Both the position numbers and the translations under genes were made by a program. Under the pieces are notes generated by a model that was given only the letters and a program-made list of their open reading frames with translations, was not told where the DNA came from and searched no databases. Below, one piece after another: positions 25,032 to 36,858 of a stretch of DNA of 64,000 bases (positions are counted from its first letter, which is position 1; each line of letters begins with the position of its first letter). Source of the DNA: Alphaproteobacteria bacterium (GTDB taxonomy: Bacteria > Pseudomonadota > Alphaproteobacteria > Rhizobiales > Rhizobiaceae); NCBI GenBank assembly GCA_016861165.1, contig BOKV01000002.1:166174-230173 (forward strand), written 5' to 3'.

Positions 25032-26387
25032 ATGACCCATCATGCGCTGCCGGCCGGCATGGTCCGCGCTGTCACCCATGCCGGCGCCCACGAAGGTTAC
25101 ATGCCGGGTTTCGCCAATGACTTCGAAACCGAGGCGCTGGCCGGCGCCCTGCCGCAGGGTCAGAACAGCCCGCAGAAGTGCAACTATGGCCTCTATGCCG
25201 AACAGCTTTCCGGGTCGGCGTTCACCAAGCCGCAGCCTGAGCGCACCTGGTGCTACCGCATCCGCCCCAGCGTCAAGCATACGACCCGCTTCGCGAGGAT
25301 CGACGTGCCATACTGGAAGTCGGCGCCGCACGTCATTGCGGACGTGACCAGCCTCGGCCAGTACCGCTGGGACCCGGTGCCGCATGCCAAGGAAGACCTG
25401 ACCTGGGTCACCGGCATGCGCACCGTCACGACGGCGGGCGACGTGAACACCCAGACCGGGATGGCGTCCCACATCTATCTCGTCACCGCGTCGATGAAGG
25501 ACGAGTATTTCTATTCCGCCGACGGCGAACTGCTGGTCGTGCCGCAGGAGGGCCGGCTGCGCTTCTGCACCGAACTTGGTGTCATCGACCTTGAACCCAA
25601 GGAGATCGCGGTCTTGCCGCGCGGCCTCGTCTACCGGGTCGAGGTTCTCGATGGGCCGGCGCGTGGCTTCGTCTGCGAGAACTACGGTGTTCCCTTCGTT
25701 CTGCCGAACCGCGGGCCGATCGGCGCCAACTGTCTCGCCAACCCGCGCGATTTCAAGACGCCGGTCGCCGCCTTCGAGGATCGCACCGCGCCGTCGCGCG
25801 TGATCCTCAAATGGTGCGGACAGTTCCATGTCACCCCGATCGACCATTCGCCGCTCGATGTCGTGGCGTGGCACGGCAATTACGCGCCCTACAAATACGA
25901 CCTGCGCACCTATGCGCCGGTCGGTGCGATCCTGTTCGATCATCCCGATCCGTCGATCTTCACCGTCCTCACGGCCCCGTCCGGCCTGGAGGGCACGGCC
26001 AATATCGATTTCGTGCTGTTTCGCGAACGCTGGCTGGTGGCCGAACATTCCTTCCGGCCGCCCTGGTACCACAAGAACGTCATGTCGGAGCTGATGGGCA
26101 ACATCTACGGCATCTACGACGCCAAACCGCAGGGATTCGTGCCCGGCGGCATGTCGCTGCACAACTGCATGCTGCCGCACGGCCCCGACCGCAACGCATT
26201 CGAGGGCGCCTCCGACGCCGAGCTCAAGCCCGAAAAGCTCGACGAGACGATGTCGTTCATGTTCGAGACGCGCTTTCCGCAACATCTGACCGAATGGGCG
26301 GCCAAGTCGGCACCGATGCAGGAGGACTACATCGATTGCTGGGCGAGCCTGGAAAAGAAGTTCGACGGCACGCCGGGGGTGAAGTGA
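25032..26387 (+). CDS. hmgA: Homogentisate 1,2-dioxygenase
   Basis: A 451-residue cytoplasmic iron dioxygenase that opens the ring of homogentisate to maleylacetoacetate in tyrosine and phenylalanine breakdown. Diagnostic segments are [18 protein letters not shown], the iron-site stretch [16 protein letters not shown] (His and Glu ligands) and [19 protein letters not shown] (the third ligand His). Length is normal. The start follows GGGAGGAG at 25032. Downstream, where fumarylacetoacetase and maleylacetoacetate isomerase genes would be usual, only an apparent fragment of the former is found. Confidence 0.97.
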   Translation: MTHHALPAGMVRAVTHAGAHEGYMPGFANDFETEALAGALPQGQNSPQKCNYGLYAEQLSGSAFTKPQPERTWCYRIRPSVKHTTRFARIDVPYWKSAPHVIADVTSLGQYRWDPVPHAKEDLTWVTGMRTVTTAGDVNTQTGMASHIYLVTASMKDEYFYSADGELLVVPQEGRLRFCTELGVIDLEPKEIAVLPRGLVYRVEVLDGPARGFVCENYGVPFVLPNRGPIGANCLANPRDFKTPVAAFEDRTAPSRVILKWCGQFHVTPIDHSPLDVVAWHGNYAPYKYDLRTYAPVGAILFDHPDPSIFTVLTAPSGLEGTANIDFVLFRERWLVAEHSFRPPWYHKNVMSELMGNIYGIYDAKPQGFVPGGMSLHNCMLPHGPDRNAFEGASDAELKPEKLDETMSFMFETRFPQHLTEWAAKSAPMQEDYIDCWASLEKKFDGTPGVK

Positions 26388-26499
26388 CCACCCGCGGAGG
26401 CGGATGTGCGCGCATCGGCCCCGACCGTCGATCATCGGCCGATATCGAGAGACCGTGCGATGTGCTTGAAGCGTTCCCGGGTGACGAACGCGAATGCCG

Positions 26500-26643
26500 A
26501 ACACTGCCGGTTCCACCGACCAACCTGCCGTGCGGGGTGTTCGCGACAGCGGCGCTGGCGGGCGCGACGCCTGGCTTGCCTTTCGAGATCGCCGAGTTCA
26601 CGGACTTCCATGCCGGCCGGCATCGCGCTTGCAACAGAGAGGA
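26500..26643 (+). pseudogene. Probable decayed fumarylacetoacetase (fahA) remnant
   Basis: In the 262-bp gap after hmgA, the plus strand encodes LPVPPTNLPCGVFATAAL followed by LPFEIAEFTDFHAGRHRACN. The first piece resembles the N-terminal NLPYGVF motif of fumarylacetoacetase and the second its YTDFYxxxxHATN active-site motif, which normally lies about a hundred residues further on. The two are here almost joined, so an internal deletion is likely, and the catalytic domain is missing. The match rests on two short motifs but fits the position directly after hmgA. Confidence 0.55.
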
Positions 26644-26649
26644 CCGACC

Positions 26650-27600
26650 ATGGCCAAGGCATTTGCCTCACAGGGCGATCTCGCCGAAAAGAAGATCAGC
26701 TTCACCGAAATCGGCGAGGGGCTCTACGCCTTCACGGCCGAAGGCGATCCGAACTCCGGCGTCATCATCGGCGACGACACCGTGATGGTCGTGGAAGCGC
26801 AGGCCACCCCGCGGCTCGCCAGCAAGGTCATCGACCGCATCCGTTCGGTCACCGACAAGCCGATCACCCATGTCGTGCTCACGCACTATCACGCGGTGCG
26901 CGTGCTCGGCGCCTCCGCCTTCAAGGCACCTCAGGTGATCATGTCGCAGGAGGCCCGCAACATGGTCGCCGAACGCGGGCAGGAGGACTGGGACAGCGAA
27001 TTCCAGCGGTTTCCGCGGCTGTTCGAGGGCCACGAGAGCATCCCTGGGCTGACCTGGCCCACCACGACGTTTAACGGCAAGATGAGCGTCTGGCTGGGCA
27101 GGCGCAGGGTCGACATCATGCAGCTCGGGCGGGCGCATACGGCTGGCGACGCGGTGATCCATGTGCCCGACCAGAACGTCATGTTCACCGGCGACATCGT
27201 CGAGGCCCATTCGGCCTGCTATTGCGGCGATGGCCATTTCGGCGACTGGGGCGGTACGATCGAGTCGATCCGCGCCTTCGATCTCGACGCCATCGCCCCC
27301 GGCCGGGGCGATGCGCTGGTGGGCCGCGACGCCGTGAACGGCGCGCTCGACCGGACCCGCGATTTCGTAGAGTCGACCTATAGGCCGGTCGCCCGGATCG
27401 CGGCGCGTGGCGGCTCGCTTAAGGAAGCCTGGGCGGCGGTGCGCGCGGAGTGCGACCTGAAGTTCAGCGATTACGCGATCTACGAGCACTGCCTGCCCTT
27501 CAACGTGGCGCGCGCCTACGACGAGGCGCGCGGGATCGATAGGCCGCGCATCTGGACGGCGGAGCGCGACCGCCAGATGTGGGATATGCTCCAGAGCTGA
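26650..27600 (+). CDS. Metallo-beta-lactamase-fold hydrolase with altered metal motif
   Basis: A 316-residue protein of the MBL fold. The usual THxHxDH motif reads THYHAVRV: His79 and His81 are kept, but the Asp and His at 83-84 are Val and Arg. Later ligands seem present (GRAHTAGD, FTGDIVEAHS). I recall a family sharing HYHAVRV and the ending WTAERDxxMW, so this is a conserved variant, not decay. The start is ATG at 26650; the longer frame upstream covers the fahA remnant. Its place behind hmgA suggests a role in aromatic catabolism, not proven. The substrate is unknown. Confidence 0.85.
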   Translation: MAKAFASQGDLAEKKISFTEIGEGLYAFTAEGDPNSGVIIGDDTVMVVEAQATPRLASKVIDRIRSVTDKPITHVVLTHYHAVRVLGASAFKAPQVIMSQEARNMVAERGQEDWDSEFQRFPRLFEGHESIPGLTWPTTTFNGKMSVWLGRRRVDIMQLGRAHTAGDAVIHVPDQNVMFTGDIVEAHSACYCGDGHFGDWGGTIESIRAFDLDAIAPGRGDALVGRDAVNGALDRTRDFVESTYRPVARIAARGGSLKEAWAAVRAECDLKFSDYAIYEHCLPFNVARAYDEARGIDRPRIWTAERDRQMWDMLQS

Positions 27601-27642
27601 GCGGACTGAGCGGGGAAGAGTTGCCGGGAAATTCCTTCGGCC

Positions 27643-27659
27643 GCAATCTCCCAGATTGC
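27643..27659. repeat. Small palindrome GCAATCT-CCC-AGATTGC
   Basis: Perfect 7-bp arms around CCC lie in the gap between the MBL-fold gene and the acetyltransferase gene. No T-run follows, so it is either a weak processing hairpin or an operator. Function unknown. Confidence 0.35.
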
Positions 27660-27744
27660 AGACTGATCCACGTCTCGGTAGTCTTTGACGAATGCCGGGA
27701 AATCGCTACGCTGTCGCCATGTCCCGATTCCGCGGAGCCCGCCG

Positions 27745-28248
27745 GTGCTGTGCGACGGCCTGGTGATCGCCCCTTCCACGCCGGCCGACGAGGCGGCGAT
27801 CTTCGACGTCGAGCGTGACGCCTTCGGCCGCGACGATGAGGCCCGCCTTGCGCTGGCGCTGATGGCGGCGCCGGCCTGGACGCTGTCGGTCGTCGCTCGC
27901 CGGCGCGACCGGGTGATCGGCCATGTGCTGCTGACCGAGATCGGCGCGCCGGTGCGCGCCGCCGCGCTGGCGCCGCTTGCCGTGGCCGCCCCCTACCGCG
28001 AGATGCAGGTCGGCAGCCGGCTGGTCGCCGACGCGCTGGAGCGTGCCCGCCAGGCCGGTTTCGAGGCCGTATTCGTGCTCGGCGACAATCTCTATTACGA
28101 GCGTTTCGGCTTTTCGGCGGCGCTGGCGACGCCGTTCGCGGTCGAATGGCAGGGTCCGCACTTCATGGCGCTCGAACTGGTGCCGGGCGCTCTTGCCGGC
28201 AAGGCTGGCCGCCTGGACTATCCGCCGGCCTTTTTCGCCGCCGCCTGA
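27745..28248 (+). CDS. GNAT-family N-acetyltransferase
   Basis: A 167-residue acyltransferase of the GNAT fold. The acetyl-CoA site region is LAPLAVAAPYREMQVGSRLV, followed by VFVLGDNLYYERFGF, a segment typical of the YhbS-like group. The start is uncertain: no ATG fits, and GTG at 27745, with GCGGAG 7 bp upstream, gives a complete fold; TTG at 27685 is possible. It converges on the DUF922 gene with a 9-bp gap. Acceptor molecule unknown. Confidence 0.82.
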   Translation: MLCDGLVIAPSTPADEAAIFDVERDAFGRDDEARLALALMAAPAWTLSVVARRRDRVIGHVLLTEIGAPVRAAALAPLAVAAPYREMQVGSRLVADALERARQAGFEAVFVLGDNLYYERFGFSAALATPFAVEWQGPHFMALELVPGALAGKAGRLDYPPAFFAAA

Positions 28249-28257
28249 GCGGACGGG

Positions 28258-28752
28258 CTACTCGGGCAATGCCACGCCCTGGTTGACACCGTGCCGCGTC
28301 ACGCTGTCATAGATGCGGTCCTGTTCGGCCCACCGGTCGGTGATGTCGCGCGGGTTGCCGGCGCAGCGCGACGCCACGATCTCGTTGGCGGCGATGACGC
28401 CGTGGCGGCCATGGCCGAGTTCGTGGTTCCACAGATTGACGAACATGCGGTTCCAGTTGTCCTGCAGGCCGGCCGGCGCCTCGCCCTCGTCGAGCCATTT
28501 CGGCATCGTGTAGTCGATGCTGACCGTCACCTTGCAGTCGCCGGTCCAGCGCACGAACCAGCGGGTATAGGCCCACCAGCCCTGTGGGCCGTTGGCGGCC
28601 ATCTGCGCCTTCAGTTCGGCGGCCGTGGTGCCGCGGATGGGGTAGTAGTGGACGCGGATTTCCGGCCTTACCGGCTCTTCCGCCCAAGCCGGCGGCGCGC
28701 CCAGGACCGCGGCCAGCAGCGCCGCGACGGCGGTGCGCAGCGGCGGCCCCAT
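28258..28752 (-). CDS. DUF922 putative secreted zinc protease
   Basis: A 164-residue exported protein. A signal peptide covers about residues 1-24 (MGPPLRTAVAALLAAVLG, cleavage near AWA). The DUF922 body includes VHYYPIRGTTAAEL, YTRWFVRW, and the zinc-protease motif HELGHGRHG (HExxH). The start at 28752 is 4 bp after the atpC stop, so it is probably read through from the ATP synthase operon as its last gene. Target unknown. Confidence 0.82.
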   Translation of the reverse strand: MGPPLRTAVAALLAAVLGAPPAWAEEPVRPEIRVHYYPIRGTTAAELKAQMAANGPQGWWAYTRWFVRWTGDCKVTVSIDYTMPKWLDEGEAPAGLQDNWNRMFVNLWNHELGHGRHGVIAANEIVASRCAGNPRDITDRWAEQDRIYDSVTRHGVNQGVALPE

Positions 28753-28756
28753 CGCC

Positions 28757-29170
28757 CTATCTCCGCATGTGGGCGAGCGCGTCGCGCACCTCGCGCAGCT
28801 GGCTGAGCGTCTGGCGTGCCTTGTCGCGCTTCTCGTCGGTGTCGGCGTCGGCCAGATCCTCCTCCGCGTTGCGGATGTGGCCCTCGATATCCTCGGCGGC
28901 GAGATCGGCCAGCGCCACCGCCTGTTCGGCCAGAAGCGTGAAGCCCGACGGCGCCACGTCGGCGAAGCCGCCACGCACGAAGAACTGCCTGAGCTCGCCA
29001 TCGGCCATCTTCACATCGACGACGCCGGGCTTGACGGTCGACATCACCGGCGCGTGGCCGGCCATCACGGTGAAGTAGCCGTCGCCGCCCGGCACCACCA
29101 CCTCGGTCGCCTCGCCCGCCAGCAGCCGGCGCTCGGGCGAAACGATTTCGAAGGCAAAGGGTTCAGCCAT
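28757..29170 (-). CDS. atpC: F1 ATP synthase epsilon subunit
   Basis: A 137-residue subunit of the F1 central stalk, with FEIVSPERRLLAGEATEVVVPG and GHAPVMSTVKPG in the N-terminal beta sandwich and a C-terminal helical hairpin that can regulate the enzyme. It is the last subunit gene of the minus-strand operon, 27 bp after atpD. Confidence 0.96.
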   Translation of the reverse strand: MAEPFAFEIVSPERRLLAGEATEVVVPGGDGYFTVMAGHAPVMSTVKPGVVDVKMADGELRQFFVRGGFADVAPSGFTLLAEQAVALADLAAEDIEGHIRNAEEDLADADTDEKRDKARQTLSQLREVRDALAHMRR

Positions 29171-29197
29171 GCGCCAGAGTCCCCTCGAGGTTCACGT

Positions 29198-31527
<2,330 letters not shown>

Positions 31528-31581
31528 GTCAGATCGCCGTCATGCTGTCGCTGGAAACATCGGATCGCGCGCGCGGGCAGC

Positions 31582-33671
<2,090 letters not shown>

Positions 33672-34064
33672 GGCGTTGCGTCCGGATGCTTTCTCTAAGA
33701 CCTGCGTCCAGGGGCCCGGCACCGTCCCCCCAGGGCGGCTGCCAAGTCCTTGGAATACAAGCGAGACTTGACGTCGGCGGGACCGCGGAGAGCCGATGCC
33801 CCGCGAAATCGTGGGGTTGCTAACACAGGCCGGAGGGCGGTGCAACAGAACGCGCCGGCTCGCGGCGCGTCCGCGAGGGCGATTCGACGCACGGGGCCGC
33901 ATGGCCGGCGGCGGCGCCGTGCCGGGGCAGCACGGGCTCCCGCGGCTCGCTCCGCGCGCTGGTGGCGAATGGTGCCCGGCAAGAAGGCTTCGCCGACCGA
34001 GACCCGCCGTGTCAGCATTACGGCGTTTCGGCTAAGCTCCCGCGCGGCGACCGACGGGAACACG
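33672..34064. other. Gap between divergent atpH and hydratase genes
   Basis: This 393-bp gap must hold the promoters of the ATP synthase operon and of the hydratase gene. I find no convincing -35/-10 pair, operator or RNA gene. The extended frames over it (up to 33902 on minus and from 33750 on plus) are low-complexity arginine- or alanine-rich reading and not likely coding. Confidence 0.5.
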
Positions 34065-34889
34065 ATGGAGCAAGCGAACCTCTCACGGGTGGAACGGCTC
34101 AGCGCGGAGGCCCTGGCATTGCTCGGCACGGGAGCGCAGATCCCGCCGTTCTCCGAGCTGCATGCGTCCTTCGATCTGGCGGAGGCCTATGACGTCGTCG
34201 GCCGGGTCCGCGAGTTGCGCCGCGCGCGCGGCGAGGTCCCGGTCGGACGAAAGATCGGCTTCACCAACCGGAGCGTGTGGAACGGATATGGGATCTCGGG
34301 TCCGATCTGGAATTACGTCTTCGACCGCACCGTGCACGACGCCTCGTCCGGCACGAGCGCATGCACGTTGGACGGTTTTCCCGAGCCGCGGATCGAGCCC
34401 GAGCTCGTCCTGCATCTCGCGACCGCGCCATCGGCCGGCATGGACGAAGCGGAGCTCATCTCCTGCATCGACTGGGTGGCGCCGGGTTTCGAGATCGTCC
34501 ATTCGATCTTTCCGGGCTGGCGGTTCAGCGCCGCCGATGCGGCGGCCGCCTTCGGCGTGCATGCTGCGCTTTTTGCGGGGCAGAGGCGGGACGTCACCGC
34601 GGATCGAACCCAATGGGCGCGCGCGCTGTCGCAAAGCGAGGTCGAGATGTCGAACGATCGAGGCCGCAGCCGCCACGGATGCGGCGAGAACGTCCTCGGC
34701 GGCCCGTTGCAGGCGTTGCGCTTCCTGGTCGATGAGATCGCGCGCTATCCCGCATGCGAGCCGCTCCGCGCCGGCGAACTGGTCACGACCGGGACGCTCA
34801 CCGAGGCCATGCCGGCGGTGGCCGGCGAGACCTGGACCAGCCGGTTCACGGGCATCGACCTGCCGCCACTGAGCCTGAGCTTGCGCTGA
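34065..34889 (+). CDS. 2-keto-4-pentenoate hydratase/fumarylacetoacetase-superfamily protein
   Basis: A 274-residue member of the MhpD-like hydratases, which hydrate 2-hydroxypenta-2,4-dienoate-type products of aromatic meta-cleavage. Markers are VGRKIGFTNRSVWNGYGISG, the acidic metal-site EPRIEPELVLHLA, and GELVTTGTLTEAMPAVAGE. ATG at 34065 is chosen; upstream frame is not coding-like. It is a lone gene. Because the fumarylacetoacetase gene seems lost near hmgA, it may be asked whether this relative helps, but the subfamily points to hydration instead. Confidence 0.85.
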   Translation: MEQANLSRVERLSAEALALLGTGAQIPPFSELHASFDLAEAYDVVGRVRELRRARGEVPVGRKIGFTNRSVWNGYGISGPIWNYVFDRTVHDASSGTSACTLDGFPEPRIEPELVLHLATAPSAGMDEAELISCIDWVAPGFEIVHSIFPGWRFSAADAAAAFGVHAALFAGQRRDVTADRTQWARALSQSEVEMSNDRGRSRHGCGENVLGGPLQALRFLVDEIARYPACEPLRAGELVTTGTLTEAMPAVAGETWTSRFTGIDLPPLSLSLR

Positions 34890-34905
34890 CGTCGGCGCGA
34901 CCGCC

Positions 34906-36027
34906 TCACACCCCCTGCGGCCGGCGCCCCCAGGGGCCGAAGCGCAGGCCGCTCGGCAGCGCCTCGCGCACCATCAGCATCTCGGCGATGGTCTCCGAGC
35001 TGACCAGGCCCACGAGGCGGCCGGCCGTGTCGGTGACGCCGACGGCGGGCGCCTGCTTCTCCTGCAGCAGCCGGAACGCCTCCTCGAGGCAGGCCCTTGC
35101 GCCGACCGTCGGCACCTCGGACTGCATGGCGTCGGCAACGCGCGCGTCGGGACCGAGCTGCTTCAGGGCGCGGATCATCTCGTCGCGGCCGAGCAGGCCG
35201 ATCAGCCGGCCGTCGCCGTCGACCACCGGGAAGTCGCGCTGGCTGGTGCGCAGCAGCGTGTCGACCGCCTCGTCGATATGGGCGTTGGGCGCGAGCGTCG
35301 CGTATTGCGTCATCATGGCGGCGTTCACCGGCACGTCGCGCGACATGGCGCGGATCGAGACCAGCTGCGCCTCCGAGGAGGCCGCCAGATACACGAAGAT
35401 CGCGATGAAGATCAGGATCGGGTTGCCGAACAGCCCGAGGAAGCCGAGCACGAAGGCGAAGAACTGGCCGACGGTCGCCGCGACCTCGGTGGCGCGCAGG
35501 TGCCCGAGCCGGATCGCCAGCAGCGCGCGCAGCACGCGGCCGCCGTCCATCGGAAACGCCGGGATCATGTTGAAGGCGGCGATGAACAGGTTCACGGCCG
35601 CGAGCCGGTCGATCATCGAGAGCTGCGCGCTGTCGATCGCGGTGAGGTGCTGCGTGCCGATCTTCGCGCCCGCGAGCCCGATCAGCAGCCCGGCGATCAC
35701 CACGTTGACGATCGGTCCCGCGATCGCGATCAGGAATTCCTCGCTCGGCTTCTCGGGAATGCGCTCGAGCCGCGCCACGCCGCCGATCGGCAGCAGCGTC
35801 ACGTCGGGCGTGGCGACGCCGAATTGGCGCGCCGTGAGGATGTGCCCGAACTCGTGCAGCAGCACGCACAGGAAGATGAGGATCAGGAAGGCAAGCCCGT
35901 TCCAGGCGGCCTGCGGCCCGCCCGTCACCCAGCTCGCGACGAAGATCCACGCCAGGAACAGGAGGAACGTGATGTGAATGCGGACCACCGTCCCGGCGAT
36001 CCGCCCGATATCGATCGACCAAAGCAT
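34906..36027 (-). CDS. M50-family site-2-type metalloprotease with CBS domains
   Basis: A 373-residue membrane protease. Six or so helices contain the zinc motif HEFGH (in LLHEFGHILTARQFGV) and the third ligand in NMIPAFPMDGGRVLRA. The C-terminal third holds two CBS domains (about residues 235-355), which usually bind adenine nucleotides. Relatives cleave membrane-bound substrates; the role here is unknown. The start is ATG at 36027, giving the usual N-terminal MLWSIDIGRIAGT. It converges on the hydratase gene. Confidence 0.92.
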   Translation of the reverse strand: MLWSIDIGRIAGTVVRIHITFLLFLAWIFVASWVTGGPQAAWNGLAFLILIFLCVLLHEFGHILTARQFGVATPDVTLLPIGGVARLERIPEKPSEEFLIAIAGPIVNVVIAGLLIGLAGAKIGTQHLTAIDSAQLSMIDRLAAVNLFIAAFNMIPAFPMDGGRVLRALLAIRLGHLRATEVAATVGQFFAFVLGFLGLFGNPILIFIAIFVYLAASSEAQLVSIRAMSRDVPVNAAMMTQYATLAPNAHIDEAVDTLLRTSQRDFPVVDGDGRLIGLLGRDEMIRALKQLGPDARVADAMQSEVPTVGARACLEEAFRLLQEKQAPAVGVTDTAGRLVGLVSSETIAEMLMVREALPSGLRFGPWGRRPQGV

Positions 36028-36172
36028 GAGATGCCTTCCCTTCGAGTTCCCCTGAGAATATGCCTTCCCCCGCCACTTTTCGAGGTGCGGCCGCGGCCGC
36101 GATCGCCGCGCTCCCGGGAACCGATCGGTGCCACGCTCGTTGTCTCGTGACCCCCGGGCTGGAGTGCGAGCA

Positions 36173-36652
36173 ATGGCGAGCCACGACGACACCGACCGCG
36201 TATGGGCGCTGATGGAGAAGATCGCGATCTGCATGCTCGGCACGCGCGACGGCGAATGGATCCGCACCCGTCCCATGGCGGCCGATGTGCGGCGCGACGA
36301 GAACGCGGTCTATTTCCTGACCGATGTGCGGCGCCACAAGGACGACGAGATCCGGCAGTTTCCCAATGTCTGTCTCGCCTTCGCCGAGACCGGCGGCCAG
36401 AAATACGTCTCGGTGACGGGGCGCGCGACCGTGTCGAACGATCGCGCCAGGATCCGCGAGCTGTTCACGACGCCCGCCAAGGCCTGGTGGGACTCGGCCG
36501 ACGACCCGAACATCCGCGTGCTCGCGGTGACGCCGCACGACGCCGAGTACTGGGACGGCCCCGGCACGATCGTCAGCACCATCAACATGGCGGCGGCGGC
36601 CGCCACCGGCACGCGGCCCGATCTCGGCGAGAACCGAAAGGTCGCCATGTGA
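36173..36652 (+). CDS. Pyridoxamine 5'-phosphate oxidase-like (general stress protein 26 type) flavin-binding protein
   Basis: A 159-residue split-barrel protein. WALMEKIAICMLGTRDGEWIRTRPM and YFLTDVRRHKDDEI match the stress-protein 26 group, which binds FMN or FAD. It is not the vitamin B6 biosynthetic enzyme PdxH. ATG at 36173 is used. It is divergent from the M50 protease gene. Since some relatives in actinobacteria use F420, cofactor preference is open, but nothing in the sequence decides it. Confidence 0.82.
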   Translation: MASHDDTDRVWALMEKIAICMLGTRDGEWIRTRPMAADVRRDENAVYFLTDVRRHKDDEIRQFPNVCLAFAETGGQKYVSVTGRATVSNDRARIRELFTTPAKAWWDSADDPNIRVLAVTPHDAEYWDGPGTIVSTINMAAAAATGTRPDLGENRKVAM

Positions 36653-36858
36653 CGTCGCCCTGTGACGCCACGCCGCAGAACGCCGCACGGGCGCACCGCG
36701 ATCCCCCGATCCCCATAGCATCGCCATGATTCGGGTCGAGCATGATCCGGACGCCGGCATGCGGGTGTGCGCGAGCGCCCCGTGCGCAGGCGAGGCGCGC
36801 CGCCCGGTGCGTGTCCGGTCTTCCGCCTTCCTGTTCCCGACCAGAGTGAGCCTCCCGC

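Noticed and set aside
34065..34889. Reading the hydratase-like protein as the missing fumarylacetoacetase
   Set aside because: It has the shorter MhpD-type layout and lacks the fumarylacetoacetase N-terminal domain.
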